A stretch of 64,000 bases of DNA from Loripinus fragilis (lineage: Eukaryota > Mollusca > Bivalvia > Lucinida > Lucinidae). Position numbers and translations under genes: made by a program. How positions within the stretch are numbered: the first letter of the stretch is position 1; the number at the start of each line of letters is the position of its first letter. Location of the stretch: positions 38,084,994 to 38,148,993 of the forward strand of contig OZ026515.1 of the NCBI GenBank assembly GCA_964019695.1, written 5' to 3'. Below the pieces are notes generated by a model. It searched no databases and was not told the origin of the DNA. It saw nothing but the letters and a program-made list of their open reading frames with translations. Shown piece after piece: positions 50,528 through 61,690 of the stretch.

Positions 50528-53500
50528 GTAACTCTCTGAATCCATGACCACACCGGATAGGCGGCAATCGAAAACGTTAATACTATCGACGAACGTAGAT
50601 CAAAAATCGTTAGAAACAGAGTTTTCGATTGCCATTTGTCGCCCGACTGGCCACAAATGGCAATCAAAAGACTGTTTATAGCGACTTTTGATCCGCGTTC
50701 GTCGATTGTTATGAGCGTTTTAGATTGCCGCCTATCCGGCGTGATGATACGTGTGCCAATAAAAGGCATTTTTAGTTCATGTGGCGCGCGTTCGATTGAC
50801 CAAAACCTTGCAGAGCGAACAAAGATTTGTCCAAAGACTGATATACTTTTTTTTCCAATTATTCTCAACCATCTATATCCCTAGACTAGATTTGCGGCAG
50901 TTCGTGAGATTTTACTACAAGTTGGCATGTGCGTAAATATTTAAACATGCGTGCGCAGTTTTATACATCCTGTTTGGGTTAGATGCCTTAGTTTTGGTCT
51001 AAGCATTCATCTACGTTTTTACTTAGCATGTACGAGCAGTGAAAGCTAGGACGAAACTTTGCTGATCAGTACCACAATTTCATGAACTGGCTCATTTACC
51101 CCCCCCCCCCCTCCTCTCGACCAATTTGCATTGCCTTAAAAAGTGGGAGTTCTTCTACTCTACATACTAGGGTTTTTCATGCTTTTGTTGTGGTCAGCTG
51201 GCCTTTATTCAAAATTAACTTTTTCAAAAATATTCATTCAGAAACACTCTCAGAGTGTCAAACGGTTTGGATCCAGATCAGGACCTGCTCTGGGTCCAAA
51301 ATGTTTATAAAGGCTATCATCGGACAAGAAAAGTCGCCGCTAGCAAGGATATACAAGGATGCCCCTAACAGCGTGGTGACGAAATGGGCAGCTGGTGATA
51401 TTGGAAGACATTAACTCTTCGCATGCTGTGTATTTTTTCATGCTTTTGTTGTCGTCTGCTGACTTTTTTTAAAAAAATAGCTTTAAAAAAGAGCGTAAAA
51501 CTGTTAAGATCCAGATCAGGAACGACGTTCTGTTCTGTCGGTCCTGATCTGGGTTCAAACTGTTTGTAAAGGTAAAGGTCGCCGCTAGCAAGGCCAATAT
51601 TTAATTCATTGGTCTCCCAGCCCCAAAGGAGGTCCATGGGGACAAAGTATGGTGCCTCTTACAGCGTGGTGCCGCAATCTACTTTTTTCAAATTAACTTT
51701 TTTGTCAAATGGTTTGGATCCGACGTTCTTTCGGTCCTGATCTGGGTCCAAACTGTTCGCAAATGTTATCAGAAGACGACAAAAGTCGCCGCTAGCAAGA
51801 ACAGATTTTAGTTCCAGGGTGCCTTCATATCCCAATTTTCCAGCACCGTTGGTCAACCATCTCTCCCTCTCTCAGGGAGGTGTCTGGACATGACTGAAGT
51901 ATTATTGGCTGGGACTTTAAGAAGCCTTAACTCAATCAAAAACCATTGGGCAACCTATGTAAGCTTGGAAGGTTACTATGCACATGTTTGGGTCAAAATG
52001 ATTCTCCCTGGCGAAAGCTATGGAATGACCAATCCCCCATCGTATTTGATCAAATGTTGTCAATCTATCTCTCGCTCTCCGAGAAACACACGTTTAGGGC
52101 TTCCTATTGATGCTGGATTATCCCATACATATTGATACAATAAGTATGGACTTGCCCATTTTTTATTTTAAGGGGTTGCCAGTCGAAATTTCTTTAATAT
52201 GATGTATTTCTACACCCGAAGATTGTTTTTATTTCAGCAAACAGTGCAGAACCTGATGATCTAGGTTTTCACTGTTTGCCAAAGTACCTTCGAATGACAT
52301 GAGGTTAAGAAACTGTATTTTTGGAGAAACTGTAAAAAGTTGTGTGTTATATCAAACAATTCTGTTTTGCAAAAGTGAAACTCTTATTCCAGCATTCAAA
52401 ATGGCAGGGGAGCCATAATATGCACAATGAGTTTAACAGTTTCTTATGTTTCGCATCTTTATGTGCTCATCTTTGTGCAATATCGAACAATTTTAATTGC
52501 AATGACGAGAACAGGATCTTAGGCAAATGAAACCACGAATTTGCAGACACCATCCTTTAAATATGCATTTGGAGAGAACAAGAATTGCAGGAGGGGTCAG
52601 TAAGCAAAATTCACATCCGTTGTAAGTAATGCTAAAATTACAAGCATGTGAATTTTCGTTTGGTGGTCTTACATCTTCCTCATGCATCATACGCCTATAA
52701 AAATATGGGTTATGTGACAGATGTGATAGAAATTTCATGCTGAGAAAATCAGCTGCCATCAATGACGTCAAAACGTAGTCATCATTTGATTAAACTTCTT
52801 ATGTTAATTTGCTTTTCAGTTCAACAGAAACTCAGTTTACAGAGACGTCATAGGCTTACAATGTAAATTTACTGGAAAACTTGGGAGATAACGATAACGT
52901 TAGATTTTATCTTTCGGCTTGTGCTCTGTAACCATCAATATAATTTGTCTGAATGTGTTGGAAGGCATCAAACAGTTTTACTTGTCAATTTGGTTCAAGA
53001 AAAAACGACTAGAAACACCGTTTAAAGGCGATAACGATAAAGCATTAATAAAAACGTCAAATTGTGTAAAATTAGTCCTTTTTTCGCTGATAAAAGTAAG
53101 AAAATTGCAGCATTTGCTATGCTTTTTGGGCTTTCAGTGACCAAACAATCGCTTGAAAATGTGTTTGGCTTCCCCCAATTATCAGAGATACCCACTTTAC
53201 CCGCTAGTCTTAAAATTTAAGGACATATGCTACTAAATACTTCCCACATTGAAATATTTTCAATACTTTGCATACAGTTTGTTTTATGCATGGGCTATCC
53301 ATTTATGAAATAAAAAGGATATGTCACCGTGCTTATTTTTTCAGAATCTCATATTGAAGTTTACAGCATTTGACCAATTTTCTAGAAATATAAAATAATA
53401 ACACTAGTCCTAATTATCGAGCTAAAACGGTTGTAATCTTCAGCCAGCTTCTTTCTTTTAACTTAAATTACTGCCCATGACCTCAAACTTTTAAGAAAAT

Positions 53501-55990
53501 GTGCATGTTTACTTGTTATCCCATGCTGTGACAAGATACTGCATGATATATTTTGACAATTCGTCAAAAAATGGAATTTGTTTTTAGAATAAATCATGTA
53601 TTAAAAAATCTGACATTGAAAATTTATTTTTAATTCATAGACTATTATAATACCTTTCAGAAAAAAGAATAAAAATCTGGGGTCACCGAACTAATTCTCT
53701 TTCTAGAGGGCCAAATTTAACCCCACCCCCATAGGTTTCACGCGTAATTCAATATAAAAAGTTCGGGGATGACCATTTCGTTCGTTTTGATGATGCCATT
53801 TTACTAGTATATGAAATAATTTAGCATTAAAATGTTAAAAAAGAAAGAAAAAACACACTGAAAATATGTGCGCATCCGGGAATCGATCCTGGTCCTCTGG
53901 CTTTGTAGCCAGACACCCTAACCACTAGGCCACGAGGTCAGGTCGTGCGCCGCTCTAAATAACCATACAAGTAGTATAGACTCGGCCACTATCGTATACG
54001 TAACCAGGGTTATTGTGTACGTCGTTTGATTTCGACTGAGCTACATTTATCTGTCTTTAGTGCTGAGACGATCAGTTCTGAAAAGATGTCAATAGATATT
54101 TCGAACACACTTTAATTAGTTATTTAGTGAAGAAAATGTCGGAACACCGATATGACATAAGAATATCGGAAGCTGTGTTGATCCGAATCCGTTAAGGGTC
54201 GAAAGACAGGACCCAGACAACTTTCCCCGTTTGCAGACGCGGGAAAGATGCGCATTGGAAATAGCCGCATATGTCTTTAACGAAAGTTAGCACGGCCGCT
54301 GCGTTTGGAAATTCCATATTTTTAAATGGAAATTCTTATCAGATGATCGGCGCTTGTATCTTCATGACAGCAAATGAAACTTGAGATCTGATGTGGATGG
54401 GTTCATCCATACAAAACAATTACTTAACTTATAAACTTATTGTGTATAGTATATGTATTAGTATAAATGTTCGTTTTAAAAAGAACGGAAAGGGTATCAA
54501 ATTCATATGCATTGTTTCTTTTGTTCTTTAGGTCTAAACTTAGCTGTATTTAGAGACGAAAAAGGCGAGTCACATGTGTTAGATGCCTACTGTCCCCACT
54601 TGGGTGCTAATATTGCCGAAGGCGGTCGTGTTATCGGAGACTGTTTGGAATGTCCCAAAGATGGTTGGCGATTTCGGGGTTCAGATGGGAAAGTCACGAA
54701 GATACCCAACACAGACAAAAGTAAGTGGACATGATAAGCTGAGGTTAGTCTTAACCCCTTTCTTGATGATTGGAATCTTCCATCTATAGTCGACGTGATA
54801 AGAAGCAAAATCTCAAATGCACAAAGTCATTTGGGCACCGACGCGAGAAAACCTGTCTGCGGGGGTTTGCGTATAACAAAGGCGCAGACCAGCCTGCGCA
54901 TCCGCGCGGTCTGATCAGCGTCTTTGTCATTCGCTTAGCTTATTGGAAAGTATTATATCTAGTCTTTCCACAAAATTTCAATTTTCAAGCTAGTCTCTGT
55001 AGCTGAGCAGGCTGGTTTGAATTCTATTTTGTCGGGAACACAGAAGACAGGTTTTCTCGCGTCGCAGCCAATTCTATCTTTGCAAACAGTGCAGACCCTG
55101 ATGAGGTGTTGCGTTTTGTGGCATTTTACCATTGCCTGGTAAATAGATACATACAAATACAATTACAAAAATATAAATAGGATTTGAATGAAAGCTAGGG
55201 CTTATTTAGTTCATCTCACTAAAACGTTCAGCGAAGTCGTCTGCTTTGTCTTTGCTGTTTTATTTGGGGAAAACCCTCTGAGACAGTATTTGTCTAGATC
55301 AGACTACTCCACATGCAGCCTGATATTGTTGCTAAATGTTTACACACAAGTTAACAAACAAAATATCTAAGAAATACACACAACGGATGACATTCGTAGA
55401 CAATATTTCGATCAGCACATATTCACAAGGCAGTGAAAGGTGCCTGCAGCCAAATATGTTGACGTTATGAAAATATTCGCATTTCACCTGGCAGTGAAAG
55501 GTGCCTGTAGCCAAATATGTTGACGTTGTGAAAATAAACGAATTTGGCTTAAATGAAGTTAGTTTGCATATGAGGTTCAGCTGCTTTGTGCATCGGCGAG
55601 CAGTCTCAACAAACCCTTTTCTGCTCTCATACACAAGGGAAAAATCTCAGACCGAATTGAGACTTATAGCCCAACTGGATACCTCAGTATGGGCGCTCAA
55701 AGCATGCGCGGATAAGTACCTTTAATAGGTCTATCATGTTCTGATCAATTTGTAGCAAAAACATCTCTTTGGACGACTATAACCAAAATTCACCATTTTA
55801 ATTAATTTCAGTTCCGGAAATGGCGAAAGTGAAATCTTGGCCGAAGCTGGAAATAAATGGCTGGATTTTCCTTTGGTACCATGCCGAGGGTGCAGACCCA
55901 ACATGGCTGCCACCGGAAAGGGAGGAACTCACAAGTGGGTACTGGAAGTTCAGCGGGAGAGCTGAAGTCACTGTTAATTCTCAGATTTCG
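50092..55990 (+). CDS. nvd: Neverland/DAF-36-like Rieske oxygenase, 5' three exons (partial)
   Basis: Exons 50092-50527, 54532-54720 and 55812-55990 join in phase with GT-AG borders into 268 residues. This family converts cholesterol to 7-dehydrocholesterol at the endoplasmic reticulum, the first step toward ecdysteroids or dafachronic acids in arthropods and nematodes; mollusc roles are less clear. Residues 1-21 are hydrophobic, 58-80 form a membrane segment, and 121-208 are the Rieske domain. The first cluster motif C166-P-H168 is intact, but the second reads C186-P-K-D189 where the family has C-P-F-H, so a histidine ligand is lost. Residues 209-268 hold the family strings WYHAEG-x-DPTW and LTSG-x-W. 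Family proteins run about 430 residues. The following EIPENGADVAHLN-type segment with the mononuclear iron ligands is not found up to 64000. An inactive paralog, a broken copy or a very long next intron are all possible. Confidence 0.85.
50549..50743. mobile_element. family L element 21 bp past the exon 1 donor
   Basis: CACACCGGATAGGCGGCAAT and ATTGCCGCCTATCCGGCGTG are near-perfect ends. GTTAATACTATCGACGAACG and CGTTCGTCGATTGTTATGAG pair inside. ATGA flanks both sides. Confidence 0.9.
51150..51345. mobile_element. family E element
   Basis: TCATGCTTTTGTTGTGGTCA arm, core GTTTGGATCCAGATCAGGAC / TGCTCTGGGTCCAAAATG, right arm AAAAGTCGCCGCTAGCAAGG. Confidence 0.8.
51412..51598. mobile_element. 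family E element
   Basis: TTAACTCTTCGCATGCTGTG at the left, core AAGATCCAGATCAGGAACGA / TCCTGATCTGGGTTCAAACT, and AAAGGTCGCCGCTAGCAAGG at the right. Confidence 0.82.
51660..51805. mobile_element. family E element, deleted copy
   Basis: GTTTGGATCCGACGTTC / CCTGATCTGGGTCCAAACTG in the core and AAAAGTCGCCGCTAGCAAGA at the right. The left arm is mostly lost. Three family E copies stand in a row in this intron. Confidence 0.75.
51806..53868. other. Neverland-like intron 1, mostly unrecognised
   Basis: A weak isolated core (GCAAACAGTGCAGAACCTGA / TAGGTTTTCACTGTTTGCC) is at 52240-52281. The open frame at 51890-52135 has no recognisable motif. Confidence 0.5.
53869..53943 (-). pseudogene. tRNA-like sequence (pseudo-tRNA or SINE head)
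   Basis: The minus strand reads CTCGTGGCCTAGTGGTTAGG (A box and D arm), TCTGGCTACAAAGCCAGA (anticodon-like stem with a six-base loop) and GGATCGATTCCCGG (B-box-like). No 3' acceptor strand pairs with the 5' end. Confidence 0.6.
54532..54720 (+). CDS. nvd: Neverland-like exon 2 (Rieske core)
   Basis: 189 bases, phase 1 to phase 1, acceptor TTTGTTCTTTAG, donor GTAAGT. It encodes [20 protein letters not shown].. [20 protein letters not shown].. [20 protein letters not shown]. It holds both cluster motifs, with K-D at 54657-54662 where F-H is expected. The open frame and splice sites are otherwise undamaged. Confidence 0.9.
54833..55069. mobile_element. family B element, full length, in intron 2
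   Basis: GGGCACCGACGCGAGAAAAC and GTTTTCTCGCGTCGCAGCC are the best-preserved family B ends. Core GCAGACCAGCCTGCGCATCC / GCGGTCTGATCAGCGTC. The second half has TCTGTAGCTGAGCAGGCTGG. Confidence 0.9.
55070..55811. other. rest of intron 2, with a 61-bp direct duplication
   Basis: GGCAGTGAAAGGTGCCTGCA..AATATGTTGACGTTATG (about 55430) recurs at about 55491 with few changes. A half core (GCAAACAGTGCAGACCCTGA) is at 55083. Confidence 0.65.
55812..55990 (+). CDS. nvd: Neverland-like exon 3
   Basis: 179 bases, phase 1 in and phase 0 out, acceptor TTAATTTCAG, donor GTAAAT. It encodes [20 protein letters not shown].. [11 protein letters not shown].. [21 protein letters not shown]. The family usually has a C-H pair near N-C-H-I at the end, replaced here by N-S-Q-I. 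Confidence 0.88.
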
Positions 55991-56024
55991 GTAAATTTAA
56001 AGCATCCAAAACGCACATACATGC

Positions 56025-56028
<4 letters not shown>

Positions 56029-56083
<55 letters not shown>
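56029..56083. repeat. (GA)n microsatellite
   Basis: Uninterrupted GA dinucleotides, about 27 units, 39 bp after the exon 3 donor. Confidence 0.97.
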
Positions 56084-56084
<1 letters not shown>

Positions 56085-56156
56085 AACTTATTATTTTAAA
56101 GGCATATATATGTTGGAAATCTACGGCAGCACTGAGGGGACATGTGAAAAAAAATA

Positions 56157-56352
56157 TTTATCTCGTTCCCAAGACATAATTATCTCGTTCCCACGACATA
56201 ATTATCTCGTTCCCACAACATAAGATCTCGTGCCCACGACATAAGATCTCGTGCCCACGACATAATTATCTCGTTCCCACGACATGATTATCTCGTTCCC
56301 ACGACATAAGATCTCGTTCCCACAACATGATTATCTCCTTCCCACGACATAA
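56157..56352. repeat. 21-bp minisatellite
   Basis: About nine units of ATCTCGTTCCCACGACATAA, some with the ATT spacer and some without. Confidence 0.93.
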
Positions 56353-56999
56353 TCCGCCAATCAGATAAGCTTAATGGCTTTATGATGGACGCCATGCATT
56401 CTGAGACTGTGGCTTATTGGATAACTAAATACTTTAATAAATGATTCTGTTATAGAGATATACAGTGTGTAATGATGCACGAACATTCGATTTGTTTAAG
56501 ATTAAGACATCTGCAACTTCAAAGAAGAACCTATCACTGCGTACACGCAGCTGTTAATTTAATACAATGACAGCTTTCTGGATCAGGACAACTTCATGGC
56601 ATCGCATGATGTGGTCACGTTGTAATGAATATATGGAATCAACATCAAAATGAAAGATGCTAGATTGATACTACACTATTTGGATCCAGCCAGGGTAGTT
56701 TCGAGATTTGTGAGGCAAATTTAATGAGAAGATGTGTTCACCATGCAAGCAGACCAAAGTTCATATGGAATATAGACGAGGTGCATATGTGGATTTTCTC
56801 GCACAATTATATGATTAAATGTTTATCAGACCAACAATGATCAACAAAATCATTGGTGGCTATTTTTAGATGTTAAAGCTAATGGTGGGTGCCCTCAAAT
56901 AATAAGGACAGACTAGAGAACAGAAAAATGCCATGACAGTTCGAAGGTGGTACTTCTTTTGTGGATCCTTGTCTTACAATTGTTTGTTATGCTTTCGTG
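56353..56999. other. no gene recognised
   Basis: Searched by eye for the next Neverland exon; none seen. Confidence 0.45.
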
Positions 57000-57180
57000 C
57001 GCGTCTGTTTTTTGATGGCATGTGGTCACCTGCTGGGAAAGGGCTGACCTCTTGGCTCTCGTTTGTGATGTCTAATAGTGAGTTTGTTACTTTCCCATTG
57101 ATATCCTGGGTCAGGTGTGGTACTTGATTGTATGGATTCCTGATCTTTGTCCTCTTCTTTACTTTTTTGTACATGTAGCA
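57000..57180 (+). repeat. GKGL dispersed repeat
   Basis: One frame reads GKGLTSWLSFVMSN..VTFPLISWVRCGT and another reads WYLIVWIPDLCPLLYFF. The nucleotide text matches 60110-60330 throughout and the minus strand at 49140-49660. The class of element is not recognised. Confidence 0.75.
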
Positions 57181-58429
57181 GTATTTCAAACATTTATAAG
57201 GCGCATCGATCCTGATGATGACAGACCACACATATATGGTATAAGTACAAGTAACCAAATACTGAAAGCTGGTGGGAATATTTGCGAAAGGAACACATGC
57301 AATTTTCGACTGAATTGTTTAAGCACCTACTGTACTAGACATTGGGAGTTTCACTGAAGACATTTTGGACAGGAATCTTGAATTGTTCTGTTTCAAATTA
57401 TTAATTTAGGTAAGGTTTACAAATCATAAATATATAGAGTTTATTTACTGTTTATGATGAATGCTAAATATATTTCGTCAAGTGTGGTGAAAAATCAATA
57501 TTATCATGAGTGCGAAGCACGAGTGTATCTTCTGGTATTTTCACCGCACGCTTGGTATTACCAAAATAAATCTCTTAATTTTATGCATTTTATACTCAGG
57601 AGAATTAAAGAAAGCAAACTTAACTTTCTGGTCGTTTCTGGTCCGATTTGGCAGTTTCGAATAACATTGGGTTTCCACCATAGTTTACACCTAGAAAATG
57701 GCTTAGAAGAACATTTTAACGAATGAAACTAAAGACGTCAGCCTTTTAAGAAAGTCTTTCAAGTGCGCAGGGCTAAGGATTGGCGTAATGTGCAAACTAA
57801 CGATAGCCCAGCCAAAAGGTGACGTCATTTGCTTTGAAATTGACGTCTTAACGCCGGTAGTGTTATGTTTGAAAAAAACTTTTCGTTAAGAACAGTTTTG
57901 AAAAAGTTCCAGTCCCAGAATTAATTAAAAAAACTTGTTTGGCTACAGTGAAAAGATATGTAGATGATATTTGTTGTATACAATTTTAAAGCTTAAAATT
58001 ATTTTTTGCACTTATGACGTCATACATTATCATACATGATGTCATATTTATGATGGCGTTTCATAATGTGTCTGTTTTCCAAAAGTGAAACCATTGGAGT
58101 AAGAGTCTCTAAAGATCCAACGCAGACTGCACCTCCATGTGTTGCAGCCACCTGTGAAGTTTCATGACGTAGTTCCAAACGGTAAACCTGAGACCAAGAG
58201 AGATACTTCAAAAACTGAGGCACCTTTCTTGTTAGAGATACCTTGCCTTTATATGACGCACAGGCCTATGAAGTTGCATGCTAAAATTATAAATGGTACT
58301 TGAGATATGATTCGGAAAAGGCTTACAGACCAAGGAGATGAACCGCTGGTATGAAAGACCCGCGATGACTTCATACTTCACACTTTGAAACAAAAACTTA
58401 ATTTAATTAATGGGAGACAGCGGAAAGTG
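57181..58429. other. no gene recognised
   Basis: Unique AT-rich DNA. TGACGTCA-like text at 57821 and near 58015. No exon found. Confidence 0.45.
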
Positions 58430-58870
58430 ACAATTCACAGTTCATACTCCATGGTTCAAACTTAACGCTTCTCACTTCATACTTCAAAGTCTACCCTTCA
58501 AACATTACTCTTCAGACGTCACACTTCTCACTTCATAGTTCGGACATCATACTTCACACTTCATTGTTCATACTTCATAGTTCAGGCTCTATTCACGCTT
58601 CACACCTCACAGTCTCCAATCTTTAAACACGTGACTGTGACGTATTACTGATTAACATGTTGAGTGTTTTGCTATGGTACGTTTGATAAAGTGTAAAGTA
58701 TGAAGTTTGATATGTGAAGTCAGAACTATGAAGTGTGAAGTATAAAATGTGAGCAGTGAAGTGTAAACTATAAAGTATGAACTGTGAACTTTGAAATGTC
58801 ACTTTCTGTTGTCTTCCATACATTAAACAACGTTTAGTTTAGAAAACTATGAAGTGTGAAATATGAGTGC
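58430..58870. repeat. low-complexity long inverted repeat
   Basis: The left half (58430-58610) is rich in TTCATACTTCACACTTCA-type text. The right half (58680-58870) is rich in its complement, GAAGTGTGAAGTATGAA-type text. Together they can fold into a long imperfect stem. Confidence 0.85.
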
Positions 58871-58900
58871 TCGTATGAACTAAGACCTTTGAAATGAAGT

Positions 58901-58966
<66 letters not shown>
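58901..58966. repeat. (CA)n microsatellite
   Basis: About 33 uninterrupted CA units. Confidence 0.97.
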
Positions 58967-58967
<1 letters not shown>

Positions 58968-60109
58968 GAAAACTATGAAATAGTAAGTATCACGTCTGAA
59001 CTGCCAAGCATGAACTCATCACTGGTATTTCGCAGTTTTCATATTAAATGCTTCAAATGATTCCATTTTTTATTTCAGTCAGTACCATATGTGCGCCCAA
59101 CGCAATACACACTGTACCCAGTCTATGGAACAGTGAAGATCACCATTTTGTCAAGCTTTATCAGATGACATACAATTGTGTGCAGAAGAAGCAGAATTCC
59201 GCCCTATCATTCCATGTGACGAAGATATCTACTCTGCATGCATATCCATCATGAAAGATAAAAACTGGGTGCCAGCATATGATGCCCAAGAAGCAACAGA
59301 CATATTATCAGCTTAAACAATTAAGGAAACACATTAGTATTTCAACTGCATAAAAATATAAAAGGACAGATATTCCAATGAAACGGGTATTCGTCAGCTA
59401 TTTTTAACATTGAATTTATTTGAAGAAATATCAAATTTTTGAGAGAATAGTGGCCTGGGGTTTGAGTTTTTTCGTTTTTTCCAACGTCTACTGAAAATAT
59501 TAGGTTTAAAACCAAATCACGAACGTAAAGAATGATGACAGAAAGCCTTGACTGTTTGCTACTTATATTCAGTAAATGGATTTACTTTGGAAGTCGATTT
59601 ATGGTCTTAAATGTTCAGATCACTATGACGAATGTTCTAGGATGGTCATGCTTAATACACGATTTTCAATACATTCTGAAAAAGAAGCATGTATACTAGC
59701 TAAAGGAAACAACATTCTGTGATTTACAGTAGAAATACCGACCTCTTGTGACTGGGGTTTGGGACTATGGACGGTAGAATTGATATAAGTGACAATAATC
59801 TATTGATGAGGTGGTAGGGGCCTGATGCTTTGGCTGTTTTCAGGCCCACCGGGGTTACACCTATTGGATTTCATTTGCTCTGGTATTCAGTTTTATTTAC
59901 TGTCGAGTATTTATCTTCGCTTTATCTCCTTTTTATATATTGATTCATATGTTCTAGGAGACGATGTATTGATAAGTTAGGGATCTTTCATGCAACCTAA
60001 ACATCTATGTGTCTTGATCCACATCTGAACTAAGGGTGAGGTTGGCGCACCGTGAAACCAGTTTAAGCCCTCTTGTAAAATATATTTACTGACCGTTCCA
60101 AGGCAGTGC
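58967..60109. other. no gene recognised
   Basis: An acceptor-like TTTTTATTTCAG at 59080 precedes a short frame (59048-59254) with no known motif. I do not call an exon. Confidence 0.45.
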
Positions 60110-60330
60110 TTCATTTGTGGATCATTTATGTTATTTCTGTCTTGTGTTTGTTATGCTTTCACGTGCGTCTGTTTATTGATGTCTTGTGGTCACCTGATGG
60201 GAAAGGACTGGCCTCTTGGTTCTGGTTTGTGATATCTAATTGTGAAGTTGTCACTTTCCCATTGGTATCCTGGGTCAGGTGTCGTACTTAATTGTATCGA
60301 TTCCTGATCTTTGCCCTTTTTCTAACTTGG
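60110..60330 (+). repeat. GKGL dispersed repeat
   Basis: Reads GKGLASWFWFVISN..VTFPLVSWVRCRT, then a stop and LYRFLIFALF. It is about 85% like the copy at 57000 by eye. Confidence 0.75.
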
Positions 60331-61690
60331 AGTAGTAGTACAGATCTCCAGTGACAGGTACTGGAACTCAGGATCGTAGAAATGATCTCTAGTATAAAAA
60401 CATGTACTGGGATTCATAGCATTCCACCGACTTCTAGTGACAGGTACTGGAGCTCAGGGTAGTGTACTGTCCTCTAGTGGCAAGTACTGGAACTCAGCTT
60501 AATAGTACTGTCCTCTACTTGCAGATAATACGACTATTAGTAGTTGTACTGACATACTGTGACGGCAACTGTTATTCAGTGTAGAAAGTGACATGTACTG
60601 GGACTCTGGGTAGCAGTACTGACCTCTAATGACATTTACTGAACTCAAGGCAGTAGAACTTACCTCTAGTGACAGGGGGAACTCAGAACAATAGTACTGC
60701 CATCTCATAACAGTTACTGTGACTCTAGAAAAAGTGACAATTAATTACAGGTACTAGGATTCAGGGTATTATACTCTGCTCTAGTGTCAAGTTTTGGGAC
60801 TCTAGTACTGACTTCTAGTTAGAAGCACTGGGAATCAGCTTAATTAGTACTAGTAGTTTCAACCTCTAGTGACAGGTACTTTGATTCAGTGCAGCAGTGC
60901 AGGCCTCTAGTGACAGTTACAGAAATCTGAGCAGTAGTTCTGAGCCTAGACAGGCATTGCTACTAGAGGTATTAGCACTGTCATCTTGAGACAAGTTATA
61001 GTACTCAGGGCAGTTACATGTACCAGAACTCTGGGAGGTAGTTTTGAAGAAAGCACTTGTACTTAGTTTGCTAGTATTGACCAATTGTGACAGGTACTGG
61101 GGTTCAGGGTAGTGTATTGACCTCTAGTGACAGTAACTGGAACTCTTGGCAAATGTATGTACCGCTTATGACAGGTACAGGTACTCCAGTCATAAATTTT
61201 CTGCTGTAGAGGCAATAACTAGAACTCTATGCTGACATCTGGTCACAAACGCCAGTACTCATACTGTTAGTACTGACCTTGACCTGTAGTATAAGATTGT
61301 GACATTTCCTGGTCAAACTCACTTACTTTTTGAGCAGACTCGTCAATCGCTAATGACAGATACTGGTACTCAGGATATTAATACTTGCCACTTGTGACAG
61401 TTACTGATATTCAGCTGTGAAAACATCTAGTGAAAGATACTGAGGCTCTGGGTAGATCCTAAGTGACAACTACAGTTTACTGTCACTCAGGATGATATAA
61501 GTACTATCCTCTTGTGACAGGAACTGTGACTCAGGGTAGAATACTGACCTCTTATGAAAGACACTTGCACTACTGGATTTGTACCCACAATTCCAATACC
61601 TGCCACCAAATGTCACAACTACTGCTCAGAGCCCTAGTAATTGCCACCTGTGGGCAGTACTACAACTAGGGTCCACGTTACTACCAATAG
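60331..61690. repeat. ~40-bp degenerate minisatellite
   Basis: Repeated TAGTACTGACCTCTAGTGAC + AGGTACTGGAACTCAGGGTA with heavy divergence and variable spacing, roughly 30 units. Confidence 0.88.

Noticed and set aside
51890..52135. 81-codon open frame in Neverland-like intron 1
   Set aside because: No motif recognised; it lies wholly within an intron and ends without splice signals.
53869..53943. Functional tRNA gene
   Set aside because: The anticodon-like loop has six bases and the acceptor strands do not pair.
59048..59254. Possible downstream exon of the Neverland-like gene after an acceptor-like TTTTTATTTCAG
   Set aside because: The translated frames show none of the family's catalytic motifs and stop early.
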